This document shows positions 7,038 through 15,722 of a stretch of 31,094 nt of DNA, one piece after another. The DNA comes from SW-4-43-9 sp047617985. Lineage in GTDB: Archaea > Nanohalarchaeota > Nanosalinia > Nanosalinales > Nanosalinaceae. Below the pieces are notes generated by a model. The model was not told the DNA's origin and ran no database searches. It saw only the letters and a program-made list of their open reading frames with translations. Numbering within the stretch: position 1 is the first letter of the stretch; every line of letters begins with the position of its first letter. The stretch covers positions 1-31,094 of the forward strand of contig JBLGBS010000008.1 in the NCBI GenBank assembly GCA_047617985.1. Reading direction: 5' to 3'. The position numbers and the translations under genes are program-made.

Positions 7038-7892
7038 ATGGTTGCAAGTCAAGAGACTCTGGACAAGCTGGAAGATATCGGACTGAATATGTACGAAAGA
7101 AAGATTTACTCTGCACTTATTAGCAGAGGAGTTTCGACTGCTGGAGAGCTGTCAGAGATGACAAATGTCCCGCGTTCACGTGCTTACGATGTTCTTGAGT
7201 CTCTTGCAGAAAAAGGATTCGCCGTGATAAAATCCAACCAGCCGATGGAGTATGTAGCGATTCCTCCAGAACAAGCTATTGAAAACATAAAAAGTCAGCA
7301 CAGGAAGGAGCTTGAAGAGAAACTCCAGAAACTTGATACTTTCAAGGATTCTGAAGCAGTAGACGAGCTTGAAAGCCTTTACGATCAGGGGCTTGAACTT
7401 GTAGAACCGGAAGAGATGTCCGGCTCGCTGAAAGGGTCTCACCAGATCAATCAGCACATGGGAACAATGTTCCAGGACGCTGAGGAAAGCATAAAAATTG
7501 TTACTTCCGAAGAAGGTCTTAACGATCTATACGAGAACCATTCCGATCTACTGAAGAGCGCCCGGGAGAATGGAGTTAACGTGAAGGTTCTGGCGCCTGT
7601 AACTGACAAGAACAGAGACTCTTTCGAGGAAATGAAAGAGTTCTCAGACGTGAGACATCTTCAGGGCAATGATTTCGATGTCCCGGAAGGAAGGTTCGCT
7701 ATAATTGACAACGACGCTTTAACAATGTCTATGACTCACGATGAAGTCCACGAGACGCAGGATACGGCTTTCTGGACTAAGAGCGACCACATGGCAGAGC
7801 AGACAATGGATCCTGTTTTCGATATGCTGTGGGAACACTCAGAAGAGGAACCGGATAATCCAGGAGATAAAGGGCCAGAAAGGCCTGAATAA
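7038..7892 (+). CDS. TrmB-family transcriptional regulator
   Basis: TrmB-type regulators sense sugars or other metabolites and control metabolic genes in archaea. An N-terminal winged helix (about residues 10-75) is clear: LNMYERKIYSALISRGVSTAGELSE, then VPRSRAYDVLESLAEKGFAV. A predicted coiled coil follows (SQHRKELEEKLQKLDTF), then a C-terminal effector domain with the family-typical strands EESIKIVTSE, NVKVLAPV and RFAIIDNDALTM. At 284 residues it is the shorter TrmB form, lacking a long sugar-binding extension. Its promoter carries repeated TACTCG half-sites. The target genes are unknown; the adjacent nitroreductase is one candidate. Confidence 0.88.
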   Translation: MVASQETLDKLEDIGLNMYERKIYSALISRGVSTAGELSEMTNVPRSRAYDVLESLAEKGFAVIKSNQPMEYVAIPPEQAIENIKSQHRKELEEKLQKLDTFKDSEAVDELESLYDQGLELVEPEEMSGSLKGSHQINQHMGTMFQDAEESIKIVTSEEGLNDLYENHSDLLKSARENGVNVKVLAPVTDKNRDSFEEMKEFSDVRHLQGNDFDVPEGRFAIIDNDALTMSMTHDEVHETQDTAFWTKSDHMAEQTMDPVFDMLWEHSEEEPDNPGDKGPERPE

Positions 7893-7896
7893 CTGC

Positions 7897-8285
7897 TTAT
7901 TTACTTATTATTCTACATTCGCACTCGTCAGCTTTTCTGAAAAAGTCCTTCAACTCTTCTAATTCTTCTCTAGAATTAGGTGGGGTGTCATCTGAAAGTT
8001 TGGATTTTTTTTTGACTTAACTTTCTCCCATTCCCAGTACTCTATATCTTGTATCTTTAAAGATAATTCATGAACCCTGTTGTTGTCTTGAATGTAATAT
8101 CCGGGATCATCCTTACCGCTTTTCCTTCCTTGAACATTGCGGAAGTCCAGCATATAGAACAAAAAACTTGTGAACATCTGGATAGATTTACTTGTGTCGG
8201 TGCAATCGCTGATATATTCGGTATTCTCAAAGAATTGCTCGAACTCAACAGAGTTTTTACAGTCCCACTCTGATTCAAAGCCCAT
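7897..8285 (-). pseudogene. hypothetical gene with a frame shift in an A9 run
   Basis: The frame from the ATG (MGFESEWDCKNSVEFEQFF...) ends prematurely 48 bases after an A9 run (8005-8013 on the plus strand). One extra A in that run gives a far better end, SDDTPPNSREELEELKDFF followed by RKADECECRIISK and a TAA. That stop lies 4 bases from the convergent trmB-type stop, matching the tight spacing seen elsewhere here. The repaired protein has about 129 residues with several aromatic residues and Cys. I do not recognise it. A TATA-like AAATACTTAT lies about 25-30 bases before the ATG. The break may be a sequence error, phase variation or decay. Confidence 0.6.
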
Positions 8286-8342
8286 GCTTGGAATTACTTG
8301 AGGTACAAAGATAAGTATTTACCTGAAGTTCTCTAAAGTTTT

Positions 8343-9212
8343 CTATCTCCAGGCTGCTTCAACAATATTAGTGCTTCCAAGCATACTGGCCAGACTGGAC
8401 TTGGCGTTTAGAAGTGATAGAAGACTGAACTCAGGTTCTATTTCCACTGTTTCCGTTTTCAACTCGGTTCCCGTCATGTTTTCAGCTTCACTGACTGCTG
8501 TCTGTCTGCCTCCAAGTTTATCGACAAGTCCAAGCTGTTTTGCCTGAGTTCCAAGAAATATTTCACCGGTTCTGACTTCCTCTACCTGGCTCTGAGTTAG
8601 ATTTCTCTCAGTTCTTACATCTTCGACAAACTCTTCATGAATAATATCTGTCTTCTCCTGCAGAACCTTTCTATCTTCCTTGGTTGTGTTTCTGTAAGGT
8701 GATCCGACATCCTTTAGACTTCCTGAAGTAATATTCACATACTCGACTCCGAGCTCCTCCATTAACTCAGAGAACTCCATGTAAGAGCTTTTTACACCTA
8801 TACTTCCTGTTATTGATGCCGAATCTGCTACTATTCTGTCACACCCAAGTGAGGCCAGGTATGCTCCGGATGCTGCTACATCTCTGAACCGGCAGATAGT
8901 TGTCATTTCCAGTGATTCAATCTCTCTTCTAATCTCTTTCGATGCTACAACTGCTCCGCCTCCTGAATTCCATTCGTAGATCACTACTGAGGCTCCGCTG
9001 TTCCGGGCTCTGGTGTTCAGCTCTCTCACTCGGCTTGGGGTTATTGACTGTGTGTTGAAAGAACTGCTGGTGGATGTTATCTGGCCGTCTAGAGGGATAA
9101 CTGCTGCCTTCTCCTGAGCTGTAAAGCTGTCTCCGCCTGTGCCGGCGAGAACAGCGATTAAAACAGTTAGTCCTACTAGAACACCTGCTCCGGCGAAAAA
9201 GTACTTATCCAT
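8343..9212 (-). CDS. sppA: SppA-type signal peptide peptidase (S49 serine protease)
   Basis: This is a membrane-anchored protease that degrades cleaved signal peptides and membrane protein fragments. One N-terminal hydrophobic helix (residues 5-24) anchors it, with the catalytic domain outside. The nucleophile is in DVAASGAYLAS (S115) and the general-base lysine in GSLKDVGSPYR (K167), the Ser-Lys dyad of family S49. SITGSIGV and the region EWNSGGGAVVASKEI also match. The 289 residues correspond to the single-domain form found in archaea and Gram-positive bacteria. It diverges from elp3 across a 53-base gap. The Tat substrates nearby may be incidental. Confidence 0.92.
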   Translation of the reverse strand: MDKYFFAGAGVLVGLTVLIAVLAGTGGDSFTAQEKAAVIPLDGQITSTSSSFNTQSITPSRVRELNTRARNSGASVVIYEWNSGGGAVVASKEIRREIESLEMTTICRFRDVAASGAYLASLGCDRIVADSASITGSIGVKSSYMEFSELMEELGVEYVNITSGSLKDVGSPYRNTTKEDRKVLQEKTDIIHEEFVEDVRTERNLTQSQVEEVRTGEIFLGTQAKQLGLVDKLGGRQTAVSEAENMTGTELKTETVEIEPEFSLLSLLNAKSSLASMLGSTNIVEAAWR

Positions 9213-9234
9213 ACTATAACAGAGGATGGTTCTT

Positions 9235-9245
9235 CTTTTTAACTT
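9235..9245. promoter_or_regulatory. shared TATA-like element of sppA and elp3
   Basis: The plus strand reads TTTTTAACTTT and the minus strand AAAGTTAAAAA. Its centre is about 26 bases from the elp3 ATG and about 28 from the sppA ATG. As at lig, one AT-rich element may drive leaderless transcription both ways. Confidence 0.4.
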
Positions 9246-9265
9246 TTCATTTGACTCATTTACCT

Positions 9266-10846
9266 ATGTCGGCGCTGAAGAAAATCTCCCGGACTATAAT
9301 TGAAGAGATACAGAATGAGGAAATAGAATCCAAGGATCGGATAGAATCCAGGAAGAAGGAGCTCTGTCGGGAAACAGAGTTTAACGGTATGCCGAAGAAC
9401 TCGGATATTCTCCGTTTTGCAGAAGACGAGGAAGAAAAAGCTAAACAGCTTTTGAAGACCAAGCCGATGCGAACTATCTCCGGGATTGCCAATGTAGCGA
9501 TTATGGCAAGGCCAGCTCCATGTGGCGGTGGTTGTATCTACTGTCCGAAAGGAAAGGATGCACCGCAGAGCTACACAGGGAAAGAACCTGCGACCCGTAG
9601 AGCGATAAGAAATGATTACGACCCGTTCGATCAGGTACATGACAGACTCGGTCAGTACGAGAAGAACGGCCACTCAATTGACAAATCCAAACTAATCATT
9701 ATGGGAGGTACTTTCCCGTTCCAGGATCCAGACTATCAGAGAGAGTTTATTAAGAGAGCATTTGACGGTTTAAATACCTATAGAGAAGGTGAAGAGTCCG
9801 ATAGTTTGGAGGATGCACAGCTCCAGAACGAGACAGCTGAAATCAGAAATGTCGGGATAACTTTTGAGACCAGACCTGACATCTGTGAAACCGAGCATAT
9901 CGACCGTATACTTGATCTAGGTGGTACCAGAACAGAGATGGGGGTTCAGACAGTTTTTGATGAAACTCATGAACTGACTAATAGAGGTCACGGCATGGAG
10001 CCTGTGATTGAAGCAACCAAGAGACTGAAGAACGCCGGTTTCAAGGTCGCGTACCACCTGATGCTTGGACTGCCGGGTGAAGGTTATGAGGAAGATATCG
10101 AGAAGTTCAAGAAAACTTTCAACGACTCTGATCTACAGCCGGACGAAGTCAAGATCTATCCCTGTGAGGTTATACAGGGAACCGAACTGTATAGAAGATA
10201 CGAGGAGGGAGAGTTCGAACCGATTGACGATGAAGAAGCGAAAGAAAGGCTGAAAGAAGTTCAGAAGAACCATATTCCTCCGCATGTCAGAATCAAAAGA
10301 GTGATGCGTGATATTCCTTCAACCGAAGTAGATGCCGGCCCACAGCTAACCAATATGAGGCAGATGGCCCTCCAGGAACTTCACAAAGAAGACAAAAGAT
10401 GTCGATGTATAAGATGTAGAGAGGTAGGTCATGTAAAAAGGACACATGATCTGGAGCCACAGCAGGAGAACATTGAGCTTGTTGAGAGAGACTATGAGGC
10501 GTCTGGAGGTCATGAATACTTCCTAAGCTTTGAAGATACTGAAAACGATATTATACTAGGATTTACTAGGCTTAGAGCTCCGCCCGAATCATTCCGTCCG
10601 GAGATTGATGGAGACACTCTGATTGTCCGACAGCTGAAGGTTATGGGCAGCGCAACCGATATCGGAAGCGAGGGAGATGTCCAGCACCAAGGCTACGGCA
10701 CAAAGTTGATGGAAAAGGCTGAAGAGAAAGCCAGAGAGCTTGGAAAGAATAAAGTAGTTGTGATCTCGGCAGTTGGAACCAGGGAGTACTACCGGAAGTT
10801 CGACTATGAAAAAGAAGGGCCTTATATGGTTAAAGAACTGGATTAA
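9266..10846 (+). CDS. elp3: tRNA U34 carboxymethyltransferase Elp3 (radical SAM / GNAT)
   Basis: Elp3 makes the 5-carboxymethyl-type modification of uridine 34 in tRNA anticodons, from acetyl-CoA and SAM. The radical SAM cluster motif is C86-x3-C90-x2-C93 in PCGGGCIYCPKG, counting from the chosen ATG. It is followed by GKEPATRRAIRNDYDP and the signatures GGTFPFQDPDYQREFIKR and ETRPDICE. A Cys-rich zinc-type cluster (RCRCIRCREVGH) precedes the C-terminal GNAT domain, with HQGYGTKLMEKAEEKA as the acetyl-CoA loop. I prefer the ATG (MSALKK) over an upstream in-frame TTG, on TATA spacing. The stop overlaps the convergent peptidase gene by 4 bases. The length of 526 is normal. Confidence 0.95.
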   Translation: MSALKKISRTIIEEIQNEEIESKDRIESRKKELCRETEFNGMPKNSDILRFAEDEEEKAKQLLKTKPMRTISGIANVAIMARPAPCGGGCIYCPKGKDAPQSYTGKEPATRRAIRNDYDPFDQVHDRLGQYEKNGHSIDKSKLIIMGGTFPFQDPDYQREFIKRAFDGLNTYREGEESDSLEDAQLQNETAEIRNVGITFETRPDICETEHIDRILDLGGTRTEMGVQTVFDETHELTNRGHGMEPVIEATKRLKNAGFKVAYHLMLGLPGEGYEEDIEKFKKTFNDSDLQPDEVKIYPCEVIQGTELYRRYEEGEFEPIDDEEAKERLKEVQKNHIPPHVRIKRVMRDIPSTEVDAGPQLTNMRQMALQELHKEDKRCRCIRCREVGHVKRTHDLEPQQENIELVERDYEASGGHEYFLSFEDTENDIILGFTRLRAPPESFRPEIDGDTLIVRQLKVMGSATDIGSEGDVQHQGYGTKLMEKAEEKARELGKNKVVVISAVGTREYYRKFDYEKEGPYMVKELD

Positions 10847-12000
10847 TCGATCTCCATCTTCTTGTGCATGGAGTTGAAGTTTTCATATTCGTCTTCTGTA
10901 ACCAGAACCATATCTTCGAATCTTAATCCTCCCTCTTCTGGGTTGTAGAGCCCTGGCTCGATTGTCAGTACCATTCCAGGTTTCAGTTCTCCGCCTGAAG
11001 GCCCGAGTCTTGGCGGTTCGTGGGCGTCAAGCCCTATTGAGTGGCCGACTGAGTGGAGGAAGCCCTGGTCTATATCGCCCTGTCTCAGGGTCTGGAAGCC
11101 CAGTTCCTCGAAAACCTGGCAGACAGTATTGTTCATTTCTTCGCCAGTTATACTTTCTTTTTCAAGAGACCGGAATGCTTTCTTCTGTGCTGATTTAACT
11201 GCTTTTTCCATTTCTTTCAGCTTTTCAGATGCTTCACCTTTCACAAATGTCCGTGTCATATCGCCGTGATATCCGGAGGGGTGGCGTGGGAAGAGATCGA
11301 TTATTATCGGTTTATGGGGTTTTAAAGGCCCGGAACCGGTTTGGTGAGGGTCTGCGCTCTGTTTTCCTGATGCCACTACTGTATCAGTAAGTTCAAAGCC
11401 CTGATCTAATAGATATTTGTGGAGCTCGGCCTTCAGTTTCTCCGAGGTCAGAACCTCGCCTTGGTAATGGATTCTATCGTCTTTTATGTTTGATTCCTCA
11501 AGTATTTTCTCTGCCTCCTGCATTGTTTGCTCGGTTACTTTTTGAGCTTCTCTGAGGTTTTCTATTTCTTCCTCGGTTTTCATCGATCTCTGTTTTTCCA
11601 CAGGGTCTGGAATCGGCTTAATTTTCAGTCCTTCTTCTTTAAGTCTGTCCGCGGTTCCGATGCTGAAGTTTTCTGGGACAGCAAGTTTTTCGATACTGTT
11701 TTCCTTTAGAAGTTCTTTCAGTGCTTTGAATTTGGACTCTTTGTCTCTTCTTATATCGCCTTCTTCAAATTCTGCGGTGTTGATGACTTCGTCTACGTCT
11801 GCTTCTTCCTTTGCCCGGCTGTACTCGATTGGCGGAACCATCAGTACTGATTTTTCCCGGGTTCTAAGATAGTAAACCGGGTCGTGGACTTCAAGCTTTG
11901 TCAGGTAGTAGAAACTGCTGTTCTTTGAGTTATCGATTATAAGGAAGCCATCTGCATTCTGGTTTTCAAGCGTTTGGCCAAGTTTTTCTGTCCTTCCCAT
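10843..12000 (-). CDS. pepQ: Xaa-Pro dipeptidase / aminopeptidase (M24)
   Basis: This is a pita-bread-fold metallopeptidase that cleaves Xaa-Pro bonds in the last steps of peptide recycling. The five metal ligands are visible: D235 (IIDLFPRH), D247 (HGDMTRTF), H320 (HSVGHSIGLDAHEPP), E348 (LTIEPGLY) and E362 (RFEDMVLV). The N-terminal 130 residues form the creatinase-type domain. The length of 385 fits archaeal PepQ. Specificity (prolidase or aminopeptidase P) cannot be settled from sequence. No strong TATA box was seen upstream. Confidence 0.88.
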   Translation of the reverse strand: MGRTEKLGQTLENQNADGFLIIDNSKNSSFYYLTKLEVHDPVYYLRTREKSVLMVPPIEYSRAKEEADVDEVINTAEFEEGDIRRDKESKFKALKELLKENSIEKLAVPENFSIGTADRLKEEGLKIKPIPDPVEKQRSMKTEEEIENLREAQKVTEQTMQEAEKILEESNIKDDRIHYQGEVLTSEKLKAELHKYLLDQGFELTDTVVASGKQSADPHQTGSGPLKPHKPIIIDLFPRHPSGYHGDMTRTFVKGEASEKLKEMEKAVKSAQKKAFRSLEKESITGEEMNNTVCQVFEELGFQTLRQGDIDQGFLHSVGHSIGLDAHEPPRLGPSGGELKPGMVLTIEPGLYNPEEGGLRFEDMVLVTEDEYENFNSMHKKMEID

Positions 12001-12060
12001 AAATACTTCTGTGCTCCTGCAGTCAAAAAGTCTTTGTCAACTGCGTATCTGTTCAATCTG

Positions 12061-12111
12061 TGTAAAAAGAAAAATAGTGGTGGTCTCCCCTCCCCTTGGG
12101 AAGTACTCACC
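12061..12111 (-). terminator. structured terminator after the 93-residue protein gene
   Basis: Just past the stop, the minus strand holds a G/C-rich imperfect hairpin (CTTCCC with GGGGAG, flanked by GGTG and CACC arms). A pyrimidine tract TATTTTTCTTTTT follows. The rest of the gap up to the peptidase start shows nothing coding. A small structured RNA is a less likely reading. Confidence 0.45.
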
Positions 12112-12119
12112 GATGAATT

Positions 12120-12401
12120 CTAGTTTGAGTGTGTGTTTTTGAGTGTCTGCCACTTGTCTGCGAACTCGTCTTTCATCTGCTCGAGTGCTACTTTTTCCTC
12201 GTCGCTCAGTTCGTTTGACTCTACTATGTTGCGGTAGATCTTGTATGGATGGGTTGGCACATCCTGGTTCATGTTGTCCTCGAATCTTGGCTCGAATTTC
12301 TCCCTGTGCTGCTCAACCATTTCCTGAAATTCGCCATTGTCTTTCAATTCATCGGCGAGCTTTTCCTCAGTGCTTTTACCAATGTCCCAAAGGCTCGCCA
12401 T
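12120..12401 (-). CDS. small acidic hypothetical protein
   Basis: The 93-residue protein is rich in Glu, Asp and Lys, with no Cys, no signal and no membrane helix. It is predicted mostly helical, with segments such as STEEKLADELKDNGEFQEMV and NELSDEEKVALEQMKDEFAD. The ATG (MASLWDIGK) has a TATA-like GATTAAAAG about 28 bases upstream, supporting a real leaderless gene, and a terminator-like element follows. I do not recognise the family. Confidence 0.65.
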   Translation of the reverse strand: MASLWDIGKSTEEKLADELKDNGEFQEMVEQHREKFEPRFEDNMNQDVPTHPYKIYRNIVESNELSDEEKVALEQMKDEFADKWQTLKNTHSN

Positions 12402-12553
12402 ATATCTAAACGATTGTAGTTAACTCTTTTAATCATTGTGGCGCTTTTGGGTATAAAGGCCTGTAGAAAACCTCTCTTTTGTGTTTACTGTTTGATAACA
12501 ATCTTTTTGATGAGTGGCGTAGAATTATACGGTACCGGGTTAAAGAAAAATCT

Positions 12554-13279
12554 ATGGCAGAGCTATTTAGTGTTCTGAAGGAGAGCTTTCGGCTTCTGCT
12601 GGAGGAGCCGAGACTTTTCGTACCTAAAATATTTTCAACTCTAACAGCCTCTCTGTTTCTGGTTTTTCTGATCTCATCGCCTTCAAGGATAGCTGAGATG
12701 AATCCGGTTCGTGCTCTAGGTCTGATGTTTGGCTCTCTGTTTGGGCTTTCGGTTCTCGGTGTATACTCTTCTATGATGCTTTCCTCAATGGTCAAATCCT
12801 CGAAGCCTTCCCTCTACAGCAGTTTTGTGGAGGTTTTCGGCAAGTATTCGAACGTGATCAAGGCATCTCTGGGCAGTATAATCGCCGGGGTCGGGATCAG
12901 CCTGATCTTTACGCTGGGCTACTGGCTGTTCATTGTGACAGGAAGTCCGATCTATCTGGTTTTCGGCCTACTTTCCTTTATCTCTTTTATGATAGCTATC
13001 AGCTATTACGGATATTTCCTCCCGGTTACGCTTCTGGTTGAGAAAAACTTTAGAACGGCGTTCGGGAGCTCGATAAAAAGTTCGAATGAAAATAGAAAGG
13101 TAGTTTTGTCACTGCTGATTTTCTCCCTAGCTCTGATTTCACTTGCCTTCTTTTCAGCAGGTTTCCTCGAAGCGCTCGGTTACGCAGGTTTTGTGGCTGG
13201 TAGGCTAGTTTCTTCTGTTGCCAATACCTACATCTTCACGGTTTCTCCTACCTACTACTTTGAGGAATCAGGCTCGTAG
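12554..13279 (+). CDS. polytopic membrane protein, unknown
   Basis: A 241-residue protein with about six hydrophobic segments. A short cytoplasmic N-terminal helix (MAELFSVLKESFRLLLEEPR) precedes them, an arrangement seen in halobacterial membrane proteins of unknown role with LKESF/LxEPxLF openings. The final segment holds NTYIFTVSPTYYFEES, and the pattern resembles glycerophosphoryl-type or DUF-type membrane domains found in haloarchaea. An in-frame TTG 75 bases upstream also follows a TATA-like box, but the ATG has a TATA-like AATTATACGG about 30 bases before it. Its last 12 bases overlap the convergent adkA gene. The function is unknown. Confidence 0.7.
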   Translation: MAELFSVLKESFRLLLEEPRLFVPKIFSTLTASLFLVFLISSPSRIAEMNPVRALGLMFGSLFGLSVLGVYSSMMLSSMVKSSKPSLYSSFVEVFGKYSNVIKASLGSIIAGVGISLIFTLGYWLFIVTGSPIYLVFGLLSFISFMIAISYYGYFLPVTLLVEKNFRTAFGSSIKSSNENRKVVLSLLIFSLALISLAFFSAGFLEALGYAGFVAGRLVSSVANTYIFTVSPTYYFEESGS

Positions 13280-13837
13280 AGTTTCAAGCAGTTCCTCGGC
13301 TGCTGCCTCTGCCTTTCCATCTCTGTTCTCAATGATCTTCAGGTACGCACCTGTCAGCACTGCGCCTGTGGAAGCCATTTCTCGGGCTACCTGCTGGTAC
13401 TCCTTGATCTGTTCGACTTCGGAGTGCTCTCTGTCGCGGGAGTCGTCTTCCTGCGTTCTTCTCCAGATTGCTTCCGGTGAAGCTCTAAGCATTATAATTT
13501 TTTCCGGCTCCAGGTTCTCGATCGTCCATTTCGGGAGTCCCGGAATGTATCCGAAAGGTGTCTGGATGGCTGCATGTGTCTCCACGATAACATCTTTTTC
13601 CTCGGATTCCTCCACAATCTCCTTAGCTGCCTGCTTCTGGATTCTCTTGTTGGTTTCTGGATCAAGCTCTTTCAGCTCGTCTCTGCTGGATACTAGATCT
13701 TCGTTTTTAGCAGTCTCCAGCATTCTGTCTCCGTAGTTGATGAGTTTGTAGTCTTTATCCGAAAGAAGCATGGTCTGTTCAAGTACTGTTCCCTTGCCTA
13801 CTCCGGAAAGTCCGATGATTATGTTGACTTCTCCCAT
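13268..13837 (-). CDS. adkA: archaeal adenylate kinase
   Basis: Adenylate kinase interconverts ATP plus AMP and two ADP. The archaeal AdkA type is indicated by the P-loop GLSGVGKGT (residues 9-17), the segment INYGDRMLE, the helix QKQAAKEI, VIVETHAAIQTPFGYIPGLP and the arginine-rich R-x6-WRRTQEDDSRDRE lid. The length of 189 is typical. It follows cca by 11 bases and is probably co-transcribed with it. CCA addition consumes CTP and ATP, so the pairing is plausible, but chance adjacency is possible. Confidence 0.92.
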   Translation of the reverse strand: MGEVNIIIGLSGVGKGTVLEQTMLLSDKDYKLINYGDRMLETAKNEDLVSSRDELKELDPETNKRIQKQAAKEIVEESEEKDVIVETHAAIQTPFGYIPGLPKWTIENLEPEKIIMLRASPEAIWRRTQEDDSRDREHSEVEQIKEYQQVAREMASTGAVLTGAYLKIIENRDGKAEAAAEELLETLRA

Positions 13838-13848
13838 AGTTGTACTAC

Positions 13849-15189
13849 CTAATTCTGTACATTAAACTTTTCTCCCAAGTAATTTAACCATTCGTCGCTT
13901 CCTTCCAGAGGGCCGATGAAGCTGTAGCTGTCAAGTTTCTCCGCGATATTTTTCGGGATTCCTTTCTTCTCCAGCCCTTCTTCAAGGAAATCCTCCAGAA
14001 ACTTCTTTGCGTCGGTGTATTCTCTATCCACTTTTGCGGTTAGACTGTCTTCTTTGATGAAAATGTTGTCGTATTTTGATGTGAACTCGGATAGATGCTC
14101 CTCACCGTGGAAAACCTTTGGGCCGTCCTTTTCCTGTGTTTTCGGGAGTTCTCTGTCCAGCTCGAAGAAAATTTTTATCTGATCTCCTACGTGAAATCCT
14201 TTCTCGTAGATCCTGAAGTCTTTCTTCCCGATTTCCGAGATCAGCCTCCGCATAGTCTTCCGCATCTGAGGGTAGACAATATCATCAACCTCTTCCACTG
14301 CGTCGAACTCTATAACAAGCATGTCAGCCCGTTTTTTCAGTTCCTGCTTCAGTTCGAACTCTGTGTAGCTTTTTTCCTCTCTCTGGAAGAATTTCATTCC
14401 AGGGTTCTGTCTGAATTTCCAGCAGAGGAAGATAAATCTTGACAGGTTTTCTCTGCTCATTACAGAGGCCACGTTTCTCTCCTCGTCGACAGGGTCGATC
14501 ACGATCAGTGATTCATCGCTGAACTTTTTCTCCAGTTGGTTCGGTAGTTCTTCGTGATGGTTTTCCGGATCTATAACAGGGTTCTCACTCCAGCTGACTG
14601 CTTCTCTGACCAATTCTTGGAAGCTTCCGTACTCATGTATCAGTATCTCACATAGATATCCGGAGAACCCTTGGACTTTGAGAGAGGAACCGTACAGTCC
14701 GGCGGTGTCGAGAAACTTCTTCAGTATAACTACATCCTTTCTCTCCTCTATTGTAAGGTTATTCTTCACCCAGCGGGAATGGTGAGGTGTTCTATCTACA
14801 CTGCTCTTTATATCCTCTGACGTAGTATCGAAGCATGGAACGATCTCGACCTCGTAGCCGTCTATTTCTCCTCTGGTATAAGGGTGTTCTGCGTACTCTA
14901 CCTCGAACTCTCCTCCGAAGTTTTTGAAAACCGATTTACCGATTTCCAGTCCTCTGTTTTCAAGCTCTGTTCTTTCTATATTCTCTGGGAATAGAATAAA
15001 TATGTCTATATCTCTGTCATTCTTCATGCAGGTTCCTCTGGATGCCGACCCTGCAAAATGCGTTTCAAGGCCGGATTCCTGCTGTATAAATTCTGATATC
15101 TCACGGTATTTCTGTTTCAATCCCTCGATATCTTTCTCCTCAGGATAGTTCTGCTCCAGCACTTTTTCTCTGAGTCTTTTCCATTCCAT
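13849..15189 (-). CDS. cca: CCA tRNA nucleotidyltransferase (class I, archaeal)
   Basis: The enzyme adds or repairs the 3' CCA end of tRNAs without a nucleic-acid template. The class I nucleotidyltransferase motif is AGSASRGTCMKNDRDIDIFI, with GS at 48-49 and catalytic acids D60 and D62. The conserved archaeal stretches RTPHHSRWV, VVILKKFLDTAGLYG and KVQGFSGYLCEILIHEYGSF follow. The length of 446 is normal. A TATA-like TTATTATTC lies about 25 bases before the ATG. It leads the cca-adkA unit and diverges from the pilin gene. Confidence 0.95.
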   Translation of the reverse strand: MEWKRLREKVLEQNYPEEKDIEGLKQKYREISEFIQQESGLETHFAGSASRGTCMKNDRDIDIFILFPENIERTELENRGLEIGKSVFKNFGGEFEVEYAEHPYTRGEIDGYEVEIVPCFDTTSEDIKSSVDRTPHHSRWVKNNLTIEERKDVVILKKFLDTAGLYGSSLKVQGFSGYLCEILIHEYGSFQELVREAVSWSENPVIDPENHHEELPNQLEKKFSDESLIVIDPVDEERNVASVMSRENLSRFIFLCWKFRQNPGMKFFQREEKSYTEFELKQELKKRADMLVIEFDAVEEVDDIVYPQMRKTMRRLISEIGKKDFRIYEKGFHVGDQIKIFFELDRELPKTQEKDGPKVFHGEEHLSEFTSKYDNIFIKEDSLTAKVDREYTDAKKFLEDFLEEGLEKKGIPKNIAEKLDSYSFIGPLEGSDEWLNYLGEKFNVQN

Positions 15190-15271
15190 AGGTAAAAATC
15201 CTTAATCAAGAATAATAATCCTTTGATCCCGGTAGCAATCTTTTTATTCAGAATATTTCTAAGTTTATCAC

Positions 15272-15676
15272 ATGACTAGGAAAGGAATCTCACCTCTTAT
15301 TGCTGCAGTGATGCTTCTAGCCCTTGCCATGGCGGTAGGCGGGTTATTCAGTGAATGGTCAGGACAGCTTGTAGACAGTTCTACGCAAGACACAAGTGAC
15401 AGCCAGAGCGAGGTTATTGACTGCTCTGCCAGAACCATTGAGATAAGCGATGTTTCTCTGGGTAGTGGCTGGGTAAACGCAACCCTTCAGTCGGACGGTG
15501 GAGATCTGGGAGAGATACAGGTTGTTGTACTGCCTTCGCAGAATACAGATACTGTTGATCTACCAAAGGATGGTATCATCAACAGCACATCGATACAGGT
15601 GAGCGGTCGTCAGGACACGTTAAGAGCAAGCTCAACTGAATGCGGAGCGTCAATCGAAAGAGAACTTGAGTACTGA
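15272..15676 (+). CDS. archaeal type IV pilin-like protein
   Basis: The N-terminus MTRKGISPLIAAVMLLALAM is a class III (type IV pilin) signal. A short basic leader is cut by a prepilin peptidase before the hydrophobic assembly helix, here after about residue 4-5 or at the ISPLIA segment. The remaining 110 residues are Ser, Thr and Asp rich and beta-like, with two cysteines (DCSAR and ECGAS) that could form a disulfide. The 'GISPLIAxVMLLALxMA' core is common in haloarchaeal pilins and archaellins. A TATA-like CTTTTTATTC lies about 28 bases upstream, so the mRNA is probably leaderless. No pilus assembly genes lie within the window. Confidence 0.85.
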   Translation: MTRKGISPLIAAVMLLALAMAVGGLFSEWSGQLVDSSTQDTSDSQSEVIDCSARTIEISDVSLGSGWVNATLQSDGGDLGEIQVVVLPSQNTDTVDLPKDGIINSTSIQVSGRQDTLRASSTECGASIERELEY

Positions 15677-15702
15677 TTAGAAATAGAAAGGTAAAAATGT
15701 TC

Positions 15703-15722
15703 GAGAGTATTTTTCTACTCTC
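15703..15722. terminator. hairpin between convergent pilin and eIF5A genes
   Basis: GAGAGTA, a 6-base loop TTTTTC, then TACTCTC form a perfect 7-bp stem that spans the eIF5A stop codon. On the minus strand it is followed by a T5 run and CTTTCT. The plus strand carries T5 in the loop. It is placed to end transcription from both sides. Confidence 0.55.

Noticed and set aside
12479..12553. TTG-started longer form of the membrane protein
   Set aside because: It also follows a TATA-like box, but the added residues are not membrane-leader-like and an ATG with its own box lies downstream. Not excluded.
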